Of a stretch of DNA of 64,000 bases, positions 19,601-26,714 are shown in pieces. How positions within the stretch are numbered: the first letter of the stretch is position 1; every line of letters starts with the position of its first letter. Under the pieces are notes generated by a model, which saw only the letters and a program-made list of their open reading frames with translations, was not told the DNA's origin and made no database searches. Made by a program: the position numbers and the translations under genes. The stretch is from VGRW01 sp041498295 (GTDB lineage: Bacteria > Myxococcota_A > UBA9160 > SZUA-336), in contig JBGQIB010000001.1 of assembly GCA_041498295.1 (NCBI GenBank), positions 21,436 to 85,435 of the forward strand, written 5' to 3'.

Positions 19601-19780
19601 CGCGGTGAAGTTGTAGTAAGCGGCGTTGACGAGCGGGAACACGAAGAAGAGCGCGAGACTCAGGAGAGTCATCAGAGTCGCAAACCGGTACTTCATGATG
19701 AGCCGCCCGAAGCGCATCGAGAACGCGCTCTCCGGGAGGTTCTCCTCCATGAAGTCCGGCGGTCGCTGACCCTCGGGCAC
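16604..19780 (-). CDS. RND/MMPL-family inner-membrane transporter
   Basis: A 1058-residue permease with the duplicated RND layout: one N-terminal membrane helix (FATLMTLLSLALFFVFPLV), a large periplasmic loop, a block of helices (about 265-450), another helix near 470, a second periplasmic loop, and a final helix block (about 880-1040). The motif VGVGVDYAFYTTDRIRQEY in the second block is typical of the MMPL/Patched-like branch, and the first block has ITARSISHTIQMAERFFEDY. Such proteins move lipids or other hydrophobic molecules using proton flow. No membrane-fusion protein gene is adjacent, unlike drug-efflux RND pumps. It starts with GTG two bases after the upstream stop. Confidence 0.85.
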   Translation of the reverse strand: MPEGQRPPDFMEENLPESAFSMRFGRLIMKYRFATLMTLLSLALFFVFPLVNAAYYNFTAQRSETGEGKLLFGSPARFRMDANVRKTFPEHPYIHAQDKFAGKFGSASTIAIVAIKKDGEIYDYDFLQKVSRITDKLDQAPNVNHYQVRSLTHINTRVMTIQPDGAIEATPLIEETPEEPGELAKLKQKVLENPGPIYGQLVSRDHRACFITAGFITQNLDNREAYTALFNYLRNLKAEEEADGTAEIYISGAPMATGYVIDSQFQIVYYLLVTIVALFFLLLAYFRRLHGVAIPMVAGLATSIWGLGFCAWVGITLDPLVLVIPLLITARSISHTIQMAERFFEDYEMACKAGEHRLGRSLSAEELEAAKVETATTAMAKLMLPGMLGILADAAGLGVCFLTTIQTMRDLSIFGSFWVVAIIFNVIMLHPIMISYLPPPHDFHHFTPAWMQRFLTTTGRIATGPVSKWALVGGTALGLVLATWYVLYHTTIGESRPGSPVFWPDHPYNVATGKIGETFGGVDQMTIFVDGDGKSASSDGAVLQRMEAMQRYMKRYVDVGQTVSLVDVIKQYWLVNHYNDPKWGFVPDAAQTIGGIVFQLQQNSAPGFLRPYLTDDAEDANITFYFRDHKGATIKRAVHYAQEFIEKNPMGRINVRLVQDRGEPFDAAYYLVGPILFPRHSQMTVQVADINEDQKITGYQSKQPIRVGKWSEPVKADDVLTEVAAALQAESRRKLGPVTASDRFKDLEFDSERLEKVAEKLSADHDYRIETVDRSAGDAISRFATVGELVHYIVERSKFYVDEEWKNDEGNITAQTLRYCRTYCGYELWTRNTKFNDKSFDPQRTNTYTRGAEFVLAGGIMGVYAAVNEEVERGHVANILLIFLICYLFVAISYRSNIAGLVIVFSLATATIGSLAWMAWRETGLTIQTLPVQSVGVGVGVDYAFYTTDRIRQEYSWLGDLDEAIRRAIRTTGMAVSFTATTVIGGIVAWAFSGLRFQAEMAQLLSILMFVNMLGAIYLVPACFSIFRPKFFAASLSEVTQQHHLGNSEPLPIAARAG

Positions 19781-19782
19781 GT

Positions 19783-21237
19783 CTACTCACCGGCACCCGT
19801 CGCCGGAGCCTGTTCCGGCTTCGGAAGCACCTCGTACCAGCTCGTGCCCGCGTCGGTGGAGCGCAGCACGTTTCCGCCCTGCCCCACCATCCAGCACACG
19901 CTCGGCGTGCCGCAGGTCAGGTCGCGGAAGTAGCCGTGTTTCTCGGGCGGGAAGCGACCGTAGCCACCCTCGTCGCCCAGCTTCTGCCACGACTTACCGC
20001 CGTCGAGACTCACGCGACGCAGGCCCTTCTCACCGACGGCGATCAACTTGGAGTCCGCGAACGCGGCGGCGAACAGCGCCTGCTTCGAACCCGTCTGGAG
20101 ATACTCCCAGTTGCGACCGCCGTCCGTGCTGGTGAGTGCCACGCCGCCGAGGCCGGTGATCATCCCGTGATCGAGATCGCGGAACTTCACGTCGAACAGG
20201 AACGGTGTCTCGATGACCTCGATCTTCACGACCGGCTCGGCCTGGACCTTGGTCTGTGCGAACGCCTTCATGTCGACGCCCTCCTGATCCAGTGGCGTCG
20301 GGTGTTTGATCTTGATGCGGTCCTGGTTGATGCCTTCGTTCTCGAGAAACTTCTGGATCTCGTCGGCGCGCTCGTCTGTGAGGAACGTGTCCTTGCGCTG
20401 GTGCAGCTCGTCGGCGGTGAGATAGCCCTCGATCTCGACCTTCAGATAGGGGCGCTCCGCGAGCACCTCGGCCGCCTTGAAGATCTGGTCCCAGCGATCC
20501 TTGGGGACCTTCTTCTCGCTCTTCGGGAACGAGATGTCGTCGAAGTGCACGGTGCCCTTGATGCGACCGCGCTCCCAGGTCTGCCCGCCGTCCTCGGTGC
20601 GGAAGATGAAGCCGTACTCGCCGGCCATCCATCCGTGGTCCTTGTCGGCGAAGTAGACGTCGTTCAGGAAGATGTCGTCGTAGATCTTGTCGCCGCGCTC
20701 GAACGCCGCGAGCTCGTCCTCGGAGAGATACTTGAAGCTCGGGTGGTCGCGGCCGACGAGGAACGAGCGGTCCTCCCAGGTCTTGCCGCCATCGGCCGTG
20801 TAGTAGCGACCGCCCCAGTCACCGACCGCCCACGCGGTGTTCGCGTCGACGGCGCGCACCGCGAACAAGTGCTGCGCGGGCTTGCGCGGGATCGTCTGCT
20901 GCTCCCACGTGTCGCCGCTGTCGGTCGTGTGAATCACGAAGCCGCGGCGACCGACCGCCCAACCGTTCTTCTCGTCCGCGAACGAGATGTCATAGATCGA
21001 CTGGTCGGTGAGTCCGTTGAGCTTGCGCCAGTTCTTTCCGCCGTCGGCCGTGCGGTAGATCGCGCCGAAATAGCCCGCCGCCCAAAGGTGGTCGGCGCCG
21101 ATGGCCGTGACTGCGTAGAGGTCGTCCGGGAGGTCGATCTGACCTTCCGCGAACTTCTCCTCGTACTTCTCCTGACTGCACGCGCTCGACACGAACGCGA
21201 CCGCGAGCAGCAAAATCAGGGCGCGCGTCGCGCGCAT
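19783..21237 (-). CDS. YCF48/Hcf136-like beta-propeller lipoprotein with an OmpA-like insertion
   Basis: A 484-residue lipoprotein: the signal peptide from the ATG at 21237 ends in lipobox SSAC. The chain is built of repeated propeller blades of the type GAIYRTADGGKNWRKL, FVIHTTDSGDTWEQ, GFIFRTEDGGQTWERG and GGVALTSTDGGRNWEY, as in plant and cyanobacterial YCF48. Between the blades, about residues 255-310, lies a segment (PYLKVEIEGYLTADEL, then LTDERADEIQKFLENEGI) whose order matches the OmpA C-terminal peptidoglycan-binding domain. It is first in the operon with the RND permease and the giant outer-membrane protein, and may tether or gate that pair. The longer upstream frame lacks a signal peptide. 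Confidence 0.82.
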   Translation of the reverse strand: MRATRALILLLAVAFVSSACSQEKYEEKFAEGQIDLPDDLYAVTAIGADHLWAAGYFGAIYRTADGGKNWRKLNGLTDQSIYDISFADEKNGWAVGRRGFVIHTTDSGDTWEQQTIPRKPAQHLFAVRAVDANTAWAVGDWGGRYYTADGGKTWEDRSFLVGRDHPSFKYLSEDELAAFERGDKIYDDIFLNDVYFADKDHGWMAGEYGFIFRTEDGGQTWERGRIKGTVHFDDISFPKSEKKVPKDRWDQIFKAAEVLAERPYLKVEIEGYLTADELHQRKDTFLTDERADEIQKFLENEGINQDRIKIKHPTPLDQEGVDMKAFAQTKVQAEPVVKIEVIETPFLFDVKFRDLDHGMITGLGGVALTSTDGGRNWEYLQTGSKQALFAAAFADSKLIAVGEKGLRRVSLDGGKSWQKLGDEGGYGRFPPEKHGYFRDLTCGTPSVCWMVGQGGNVLRSTDAGTSWYEVLPKPEQAPATGAGE

Positions 21238-21385
21238 TCGTCCGAGCGTGCTCAATGCCCCTCCCCGTCGGGCCCCGAGCGCAACGCGCGCAGGTCCCTG
21301 AGCCGCAAATTTCCCGTCTCCCGGTTCAGTGCGTCGCGCAGAAAGCATGCCGCGGAGGTCCACGACCAGCGCCGACCGGTGGCCG

Positions 21386-21415
21386 GTTCTACGACGAGCG
21401 CTGACCCAGTGTCAA
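21386..21415 (-). promoter_or_regulatory. Candidate sigma-70 promoter for the YCF48/RND/outer-membrane operon
   Basis: On the minus strand a perfect TTGACA (21415-21410) is followed after 18 bases by TAGAAC (21391-21386, four of six matches to TATAAT). This would leave a leader of about 140 bases before the lipoprotein start at 21237. It lies in the divergent region shared with the aarF-like gene. Confidence 0.45.
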
Positions 21416-21501
21416 GCTTCGGCGGAAATTCCGGCACCGATGTGCAGCAGACGCGCAATTCGGTGAGCCATTCGCAGCGACAGGTCGGGCCGGCAGATAG
21501 A

Positions 21502-22809
21502 ATGCGCGCGGTGTCTTACGGGAGAAGTCTCACGATTCGGCCGAAATCGGCCGGGCGAACGCTCGCGCGCACCGCGCTGCTCGTCGCGCTGCGCGACTTC
21601 GGCCCGCTCGGGGCGCGCCGGTCACGCGCCGAGCGCGACACCGCGGCGGGTCAACGGGTCGCCGAGGCGCTCGGGTCACTCCGCGGGCTCTACACCAAAC
21701 TGGGCCAGCATCTCGCCACGCGCGTCGACGCACTTTCGGATGAGTTTCGTGCGCCGCTCGACGCGCTGCACGAGGCGGCCCCACGGGTTCCCTTCTCGTT
21801 GATCCGGGCCGAGATCGAGCGCGGCCTCGGCTCGCTTCAGGGCTTCGCCTGGATCGACCCGGAGCCGCTCGGCACGGCCTCGATCGCCCAGGTGCACCGC
21901 GCGCGGCTGCGCAGCGGCGCGGAGGTAGCGGTCAAGGTGCGGCACCCGGAGCTGACGCCGGAGCGCGTCGCCCGCGATCTGCGAGCCCTGCACCGCGCGC
22001 TGCCCCTCGTGCGGCCATGGCTCCGCCCGAGCGACGCGCGCGCGCTGCTCGACGAGGTCGGCCACGCGCTGCGGCGCGAGCTCGACTTCGAGCTCGAGGG
22101 CCGCACCGCTGAGCAGATCGCCGCGTACTTCGCAAGTGACTCACGCGTGCTAGTGCCGCGCGTACACTGGGAGGCGAGCGGGCGCAACGTGCTCACGCTC
22201 GACTACGTGCCGCGCGTGCGCCTGGACGACGCGGCGGCGCTCGCGGCGCGCAATGTGTCACCCGAGGCGTGTCTGGCGATCGTCGTGGACGCGTACGGTC
22301 GCCAGGTCTTCGGCGACGGACTGTTTCACGCGGACCCACACATCGGTAATTTGTATCTCGTCGACGCTCCCGAGCCGCCGCCGCGCGTCTTGTTTCTCGA
22401 CTTCGGCCTCGCCGAGCGACTCGGCCCCGAGGTTCGCGAAGAGCTGCGTCTCGGATTGCAATCACTGCTCAAGCGCGACGTCGACGCGCTGCTCGCGGGC
22501 CTCGTCCGGCTCGGCGCGGTGCTGCCCGGACGCGAGGTCGAAGCCCGCGCGGCGCTCGAAGCCGCGCTCGCCGCCGGCGCCGCGGGCGCGCTCGGCGCGA
22601 ACGTCGCCGCAATCCAGTCACTGAAACAACTCGGCAAGCGACTCGTGCGCGACAGCCGCGCCTTTCGCATCCCGCGCGAGCTCCTGCTCTGGGCGCGCAC
22701 GCTGGCCTACGTCTACAACCTCGCCGAGCGCATCGCCCCTGGAGCCGACCCGATGCGGCTCTTCCTGCCTCACCTCCTCCGGTTCGTGACTGGGTCCCGG
22801 CGCGGCTGA
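21502..22809 (+). CDS. ABC1/AarF/UbiB atypical kinase-like protein
   Basis: A 435-residue member of the UbiB/ADCK family, which supports ubiquinone synthesis in other bacteria through ATP-dependent lipid handling. The family KxGQ motif is present in YTKLGQHLATR. The nucleotide-binding region has ASIAQVHRARL and VAVKVRHPE, the catalytic loop FHADPHIGN and the metal site LDFGLAE. The C-terminal helices typical of UbiB are weak or absent. The ATG at 21502 was chosen because the frame upstream is antisense to the YCF48-like gene. The last codons (HLLRFVTG) are duplicated as DNA downstream of the stop. Confidence 0.85.
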   Translation: MRAVSYGRSLTIRPKSAGRTLARTALLVALRDFGPLGARRSRAERDTAAGQRVAEALGSLRGLYTKLGQHLATRVDALSDEFRAPLDALHEAAPRVPFSLIRAEIERGLGSLQGFAWIDPEPLGTASIAQVHRARLRSGAEVAVKVRHPELTPERVARDLRALHRALPLVRPWLRPSDARALLDEVGHALRRELDFELEGRTAEQIAAYFASDSRVLVPRVHWEASGRNVLTLDYVPRVRLDDAAALAARNVSPEACLAIVVDAYGRQVFGDGLFHADPHIGNLYLVDAPEPPPRVLFLDFGLAERLGPEVREELRLGLQSLLKRDVDALLAGLVRLGAVLPGREVEARAALEAALAAGAAGALGANVAAIQSLKQLGKRLVRDSRAFRIPRELLLWARTLAYVYNLAERIAPGADPMRLFLPHLLRFVTGSRRG

Positions 22810-22900
22810 GCCGCGCTACCCAGCCTTCGCTCGGCTTCGCCTCGCTGCGCGCGCCGCGCCCGCCGCTTGCCTCTAGCCTCACCTCCTCCGGTTCGTGACT
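22767..22900. repeat. 25-bp direct duplication bracketing an inserted palindromic repeat at the aarF 3' end
   Basis: The 25 bases at 22767-22791 (beginning GCCTCACCTCCTCCGG) recur exactly at 22876-22900. Between them are 84 bases containing a member of the intergenic repeat family. The first copy encodes the final conserved residues of the kinase-like protein. The second is noncoding but would continue the protein for about 20 further codons if joined to the first. Confidence 0.8.
22792..22875 (+). repeat. Intergenic palindromic repeat, copy A
   Basis: GC-rich element containing ACCCAGCCTTCGCTCGGCTT (22818-22837), the reverse-complement orientation of copies B-D. The segment supplies the present aarF-like stop codon. 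Confidence 0.6.
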
Positions 22901-22920
22901 ACGGACGCTGCGTCGATGCC

Positions 22921-23008
22921 CCGCAAGGCGAGCGCGGAGCGCGAAGGCGCGCAGTGAGCCGCAGGCGAACGAAGAGCGGGTGGGCGGGCTTCGCCCGCCC
23001 GGGTCCCG
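22921..23008 (-). repeat. Intergenic palindromic repeat, copy B
   Basis: The core CAGGCGAACGAAGAGCGGGT (22962-22981) is followed by a perfect 8-bp hairpin, GGGCGGGC-TTC-GCCCGCCC (22982-23000), and then GGTCCCGCTAAG. The final TAAG overlaps the argG stop codon. Confidence 0.65.
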
Positions 23009-24202
23009 CTAAGGGCGGAGCTTGAGGCGGAGTGCGTTCAGCTTGATGAAGCCCGTGGCGTCGCGCTGGTCGTAGCTGCCACCGGCCTCGAACGTCGCGA
23101 TGTCCTCGCGGTACAGCGAGTGCGGCGAGCGGCGGCCGCGCACCATGACGGCGCCCTTGAACAGGCGCATGCGCACCTCGCCGCTCACGTGCTCCTGACT
23201 CTTGTCGATCGCCGCGCGCAGAAATTCCATCTCGGGCGAGAACCAGAAGCCGGCATAGATGAGTTGCGCGATGCGGGGAATCAGTCGGTCGCGCTCGAGC
23301 ATGACTTCGCGGTCGAGCGTGATCGACTCGAGCGCGCGGTGCGCGCCGTGCAGCACGGTTCCACCCGGTGTCTCGTAGACGCCGCGCGACTTCATGCCCA
23401 CGGCGCGATCCTCGACGAGATCCACGCGACCGACGCCGTGCTCCGCCGCGAGCTCGTTCAAGCGAGTCAGTAACTCGACCGGTCCGAGCGGCCGCCCGTC
23501 GACCTTCACCGGCACCCCGCGCTCGAACTCGATCTGGAGCTCGCTCGGCTGGTCCGGCGCGTCGGCGACGGCGTTCGTCCACTCGAACATCTCCTCGTCG
23601 GGCGCGCGCCACGGATCCTCGAGAATCCCGCCCTCGTAACTGATGTGGTAGATGTTCCGATCCAGCGAGTAAGGCTTGCGCAGGGTCGCGTCGACGGGAA
23701 TGTCGTGCTTGCGCGCGTAGGCCATGAGCTCGGTGCGGCCGCCCATGTCCCAGGTGCGCCAGGGCGCGATGATCTGGAGATCCGGCGCGAGCGCGTGGAA
23801 GGCGAGCTCGAAGCGCATCTGGTCGTTGCCCTTGCCCGTGCAGCCGTGCGCGACCGCGTCCGCGCCGACTTGGCGCGCGATCCGCACCTGCTCCTTCGCG
23901 AGCACCGGCCGCGCGAGAGACGTGCCGAGCAGATAGCTGCCCTCGTAGACCGCGTTCGCGCTGATCGCCGGGAACACGAAGTCGCGCACGAACTCCTCGC
24001 GCAGGTCCGAGATCACACAGTCGACGGCGCCGGTCGCGAGCGCCTTCTTGTGCACGGCGTCGAGGTCCTCGCCCTGCCCCACGTTGCCGACGTAGCAAAC
24101 CACTTCCGCCGCGTACGTCTCGATCAGCCAGCGCAGGATCACCGAAGTGTCGAGCCCGCCGCTGTACGCCAACACGATCCGCTTGATGTCGCCCTTGCTC
24201 AT
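23009..24202 (-). CDS. argG: Argininosuccinate synthase
   Basis: Joins citrulline and aspartate with ATP in arginine synthesis; 397 residues, normal for the family. The ATP-pyrophosphatase P-loop is LAYSGGLDTSVILRWL. Other conserved segments are VAHGCTGKGNDQMRFEL, NIYHISYEGG, and GVYETPGGTVLHGAHRALESITLD. The ATG giving MSKGDIKRIVLAYSGG is the natural start, since the 63 upstream in-frame codons are repeat-derived sequence. argB and argF lie 4-5 kb away on the same strand in a different operon. Confidence 0.95.
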   Translation of the reverse strand: MSKGDIKRIVLAYSGGLDTSVILRWLIETYAAEVVCYVGNVGQGEDLDAVHKKALATGAVDCVISDLREEFVRDFVFPAISANAVYEGSYLLGTSLARPVLAKEQVRIARQVGADAVAHGCTGKGNDQMRFELAFHALAPDLQIIAPWRTWDMGGRTELMAYARKHDIPVDATLRKPYSLDRNIYHISYEGGILEDPWRAPDEEMFEWTNAVADAPDQPSELQIEFERGVPVKVDGRPLGPVELLTRLNELAAEHGVGRVDLVEDRAVGMKSRGVYETPGGTVLHGAHRALESITLDREVMLERDRLIPRIAQLIYAGFWFSPEMEFLRAAIDKSQEHVSGEVRMRLFKGAVMVRGRRSPHSLYREDIATFEAGGSYDQRDATGFIKLNALRLKLRP

Positions 24203-24237
24203 GAACGGCATCATAGCGAGCACGCCGTTCCGAGGTA

Positions 24238-24356
24238 GGGAGCAAGCCGCGGGCGCGCGGCGCGCAGCGAGCCGCAGGCGAGCGAAGAGCGGGTGGCGCG
24301 GCTTAGCCCGACACCGGCGCGCGGGCCGGTGTCCCGCGGGAGCGGGCCCCGCTAAG
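24238..24356 (-). repeat. Intergenic palindromic repeat, copy C
   Basis: The core CAGGCGAGCGAAGAGCGGGT (24275-24294) precedes a hairpin, GACACCGGC-GCGCGG-GCCGGTGTC (24310-24333), then CCCGCGGGAGCGGG and CCGCTAAG next to the stop of the TPR gene. The hairpin differs from copy D by a compensated base pair. Confidence 0.65.
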
Positions 24357-25106
24357 TCACTCGACGACTCCCTCGCGGACGAGCTTGGCAATGATCTCGA
24401 GCGTGCGGACGCGGTCGGCGGTGGAGACGGAGAGGAGGTCGGCGATCGACATGCGGCCGTCGATCTGGGAGAGCATGAAGCCTTCGTCCGGCTGCAGGCG
24501 CAGCTTCATGACCTGCTGAGTCGTGACCTTCAGGCGCAGCACGTGGCCCTGGTCGCCGAGCTCCTTGGCCCACGCCTGCGCTCGCTCGGTGCGCACGAGC
24601 TGCAGGTAGCCCTGCACGTCGAGGCGGTCGGGCTCGTCCTTCGCGAGCTTTCGCAGCTCCGTGAAGGCGTCGTCGTAGCGCCCTTCCTTGTACGCCTGGA
24701 GCGCGGACTGAATCTGCGTGTCCGGGTCGTCGTCCGCGTCGAACTCGATCACCGGGCCGCTCTTCGGTGTGTCGTCCTCGTCGGTGACCGGGCGCGCGCC
24801 CCTACCGGCGGGCTTCGCGGACGCGGCCTTCGGCGCGGGCTTCGGGACAGAGCCCTTCGGCGTCGAGCTCTTGGCGGGCGCGCTCGGCGGCTTCGCGGCC
24901 TTCGGCGGCGCGCCCTTCTTCTTGCTCGCGTTCCCGCCCTGCTCCTCGTAAGCGGTCTCGAGATAGTCGTGCACGGCCTGGTTCTCGGGGTCGAGCGCGC
25001 GCGCCTGCTCCCAGCACGAGATGGCGGCCTCGAGGTCGCCCAACCCGTAGTGATTCAGGCCGCGCTTGAGCAGCCGAGTGACTTCAGCGTGTCTCGCGTC
25101 GTCCAC
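24357..25106 (-). CDS. TPR protein with Ala/Pro/Lys linker, partner of the Hsp70-like gene
   Basis: A 249-residue cytoplasmic protein. Residues about 10-50 form a TPR (RGLNHYGLGDLEAAISCWEQ), 60-110 are a low-complexity Lys/Ala/Pro linker, and 125-165 hold another TPR (ALQAYKEGRYDDAFTELRKL). The C-terminal 60 residues (DEGFMLSQIDGRMSIADLLSV, then LEIIAKLVREGVV) resemble small winged-helix or PqqD-like modules. It begins three bases after the Hsp70-like gene, so the two are co-expressed. I do not recognise a specific function; an adaptor role for the chaperone is inferred. Confidence 0.65.
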   Translation of the reverse strand: MDDARHAEVTRLLKRGLNHYGLGDLEAAISCWEQARALDPENQAVHDYLETAYEEQGGNASKKKGAPPKAAKPPSAPAKSSTPKGSVPKPAPKAASAKPAGRGARPVTDEDDTPKSGPVIEFDADDDPDTQIQSALQAYKEGRYDDAFTELRKLAKDEPDRLDVQGYLQLVRTERAQAWAKELGDQGHVLRLKVTTQQVMKLRLQPDEGFMLSQIDGRMSIADLLSVSTADRVRTLEIIAKLVREGVVE

Positions 25107-25109
25107 GAC

Positions 25110-26687
25110 TCAGCCTTTGACGGCGACCTCGTCGCCCTGCTGGTACATATTCGCGAGGCGCTCGATTTCTTCCGGCGTCAGCGTGCCGCGCGGATTCACC
25201 TGGATCGAATGAGCGCGGCCGGTCGCGAGATCGCGCGCCGAGACCGACACGATGCCGTTCGCATCGATGTCGAACGTGACCTCGATCTCCGGCTGGCCCT
25301 TCGGTCCGGGCGGAATGCCGGCGAGCACGAATTCGCCGAGCAGATCGTTGTCGTCCGCGCGCTCGCTCTCGCCCTGCAGCACGCGGATCTTCACCGCGGT
25401 CTGATTGTCACGCGTGGTGGTGAAGATCTCCTGGCGCGATGTCGGCACCGTGGTGTTGCGCTCGATGAGCTTCGCGAAGTGACCGCCGAAGGTCGCGATG
25501 CCGAGCGACAGCGGAGTCACATCGACGAGGAGCGGGCCCTCCTTCTCCTCGCTGAGCATCGCCGCCTGGATCGCGGCGCCGACCGCGACGACTTCGTCGG
25601 GATTCACGCCCTTGTGCGGGGTCTTCCCGAAGAACGACGCGACCGTCTTCTGCACCATCGGCATGCGTGTTTGACCGCCGACCAGCAGCACCTGGTCGAT
25701 CTGCTTCACGGTGAGCTTCGCGTCGTCGAGAGCGCGCTGCACGATCGGCTGAGTGCGGAGGACGAGCTCGCCGACGAGCTCCTCGAGTTTCTCGCGCGTG
25801 AGCAGCACGCTCATGTGCAGCGCGTTCTCTTCCGCGTCCGCCGCGATGAACGGCAGATTGATCTCGGTCGAGCCGAGCTGCGAGAGATCGCACTTCGCCT
25901 TTTCCGAGGCATCCTTCAGCCGCTGCAGCGCCATCGTGTCGCCGCGCAGCGAGAGCTTTTCCTTCTCCTGGAAGGTCGCGAGCAGGTGATCGACGATCTT
26001 GCGGTCGAAGTCCTCGCCGCCGAGCTGTGTGTCGCCGGAGGTCGCGAGCACCTCGATCACGCCCTTGCCCATTTGCAGGATCGAGATGTCGAACGTGCCG
26101 CCGCCGAGGTCGTAGACCGCGATGATCTCGGTCTTGTCACGGCCGAAGCCGTAGGCGAGCGCCGCCGCCGTCGGCTCGTTGATGATGCGCAAGAGCTCGA
26201 GGCCCGCGATGCGCCCGGCGTCGCGCGTCGTCTGGCGCTGCGCGTCGTTGAAGTAGGCGGGCACTGTGATGACGGCCTGCTGCACGGTGTCTCCGAGATA
26301 CTCCTCGGCGACGCGCTTCATCTCGCGCAGCACGATGCCCGAGATCTCGGGGATCGTGTACACGCGCCCCGCGACGCGCACGCGCACGTCGTTGTTCGGG
26401 CCCTGGACCAGCTCGTACGGCAGCAGCTCCTTGAACTTGGAGACGTCCTGCGAATCGAAGCTGCGTCCGATCAAGCGCTTCGCCGCATAGACCGTGTTCT
26501 TCGCGTTCGTGACGGCCTGGCGCTTGGCGAGGTGACCCACCAGGCGCTTGCCCTCCTCCGTGACGGCGAAGATCGACGGCGTCGTCTTGTACCCGCCCGT
26601 GTTGGGAATCACGACGGGCTGGCCATCCTCGAGGATGGCCACGCAGGAGTTCGTGGTTCCCAGATCGATTCCGATTACTCGACTCAT
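25110..26687 (-). CDS. DnaK-like Hsp70 chaperone lacking the C-terminal lid
   Basis: A 525-residue Hsp70. The ATPase domain (about 1-380) is complete: IGIDLGTTNSCVAIL, VITVPAYFNDAQRQTTRDAG, INEPTAAALAYGFG, YDLGGGTFDISIL and VLLVGGQTRMPMV. The beta substrate-binding part (about 390-505) is also present (VTPLSLGIATFGG, PTSRQEIFTTTRDNQ, FDIDANGIVSVSARD). The chain stops about 115 residues short of normal DnaK, so the alpha-helical lid is missing. No grpE is adjacent. A J-domain/TPR gene precedes it and a TPR gene follows, suggesting a specialised chaperone rather than the housekeeping DnaK. Confidence 0.9.
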   Translation of the reverse strand: MSRVIGIDLGTTNSCVAILEDGQPVVIPNTGGYKTTPSIFAVTEEGKRLVGHLAKRQAVTNAKNTVYAAKRLIGRSFDSQDVSKFKELLPYELVQGPNNDVRVRVAGRVYTIPEISGIVLREMKRVAEEYLGDTVQQAVITVPAYFNDAQRQTTRDAGRIAGLELLRIINEPTAAALAYGFGRDKTEIIAVYDLGGGTFDISILQMGKGVIEVLATSGDTQLGGEDFDRKIVDHLLATFQEKEKLSLRGDTMALQRLKDASEKAKCDLSQLGSTEINLPFIAADAEENALHMSVLLTREKLEELVGELVLRTQPIVQRALDDAKLTVKQIDQVLLVGGQTRMPMVQKTVASFFGKTPHKGVNPDEVVAVGAAIQAAMLSEEKEGPLLVDVTPLSLGIATFGGHFAKLIERNTTVPTSRQEIFTTTRDNQTAVKIRVLQGESERADDNDLLGEFVLAGIPPGPKGQPEIEVTFDIDANGIVSVSARDLATGRAHSIQVNPRGTLTPEEIERLANMYQQGDEVAVKG

Positions 26688-26714
26688 TTCGTTCCCTTCG
26701 CGGCGCAGGACACT

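Noticed and set aside
19936..21501. N-terminal extension of the aarF-like frame by about 520 codons
   Set aside because: It is antisense to the YCF48-like lipoprotein. The conserved kinase-like protein begins after the ATG at 21502.
22792..24356. CRISPR array suggested by several similar palindromic units near argG
   Set aside because: The units are irregularly spaced, differ in orientation, have no uniform spacers and no cas genes; they are interspersed repeats.
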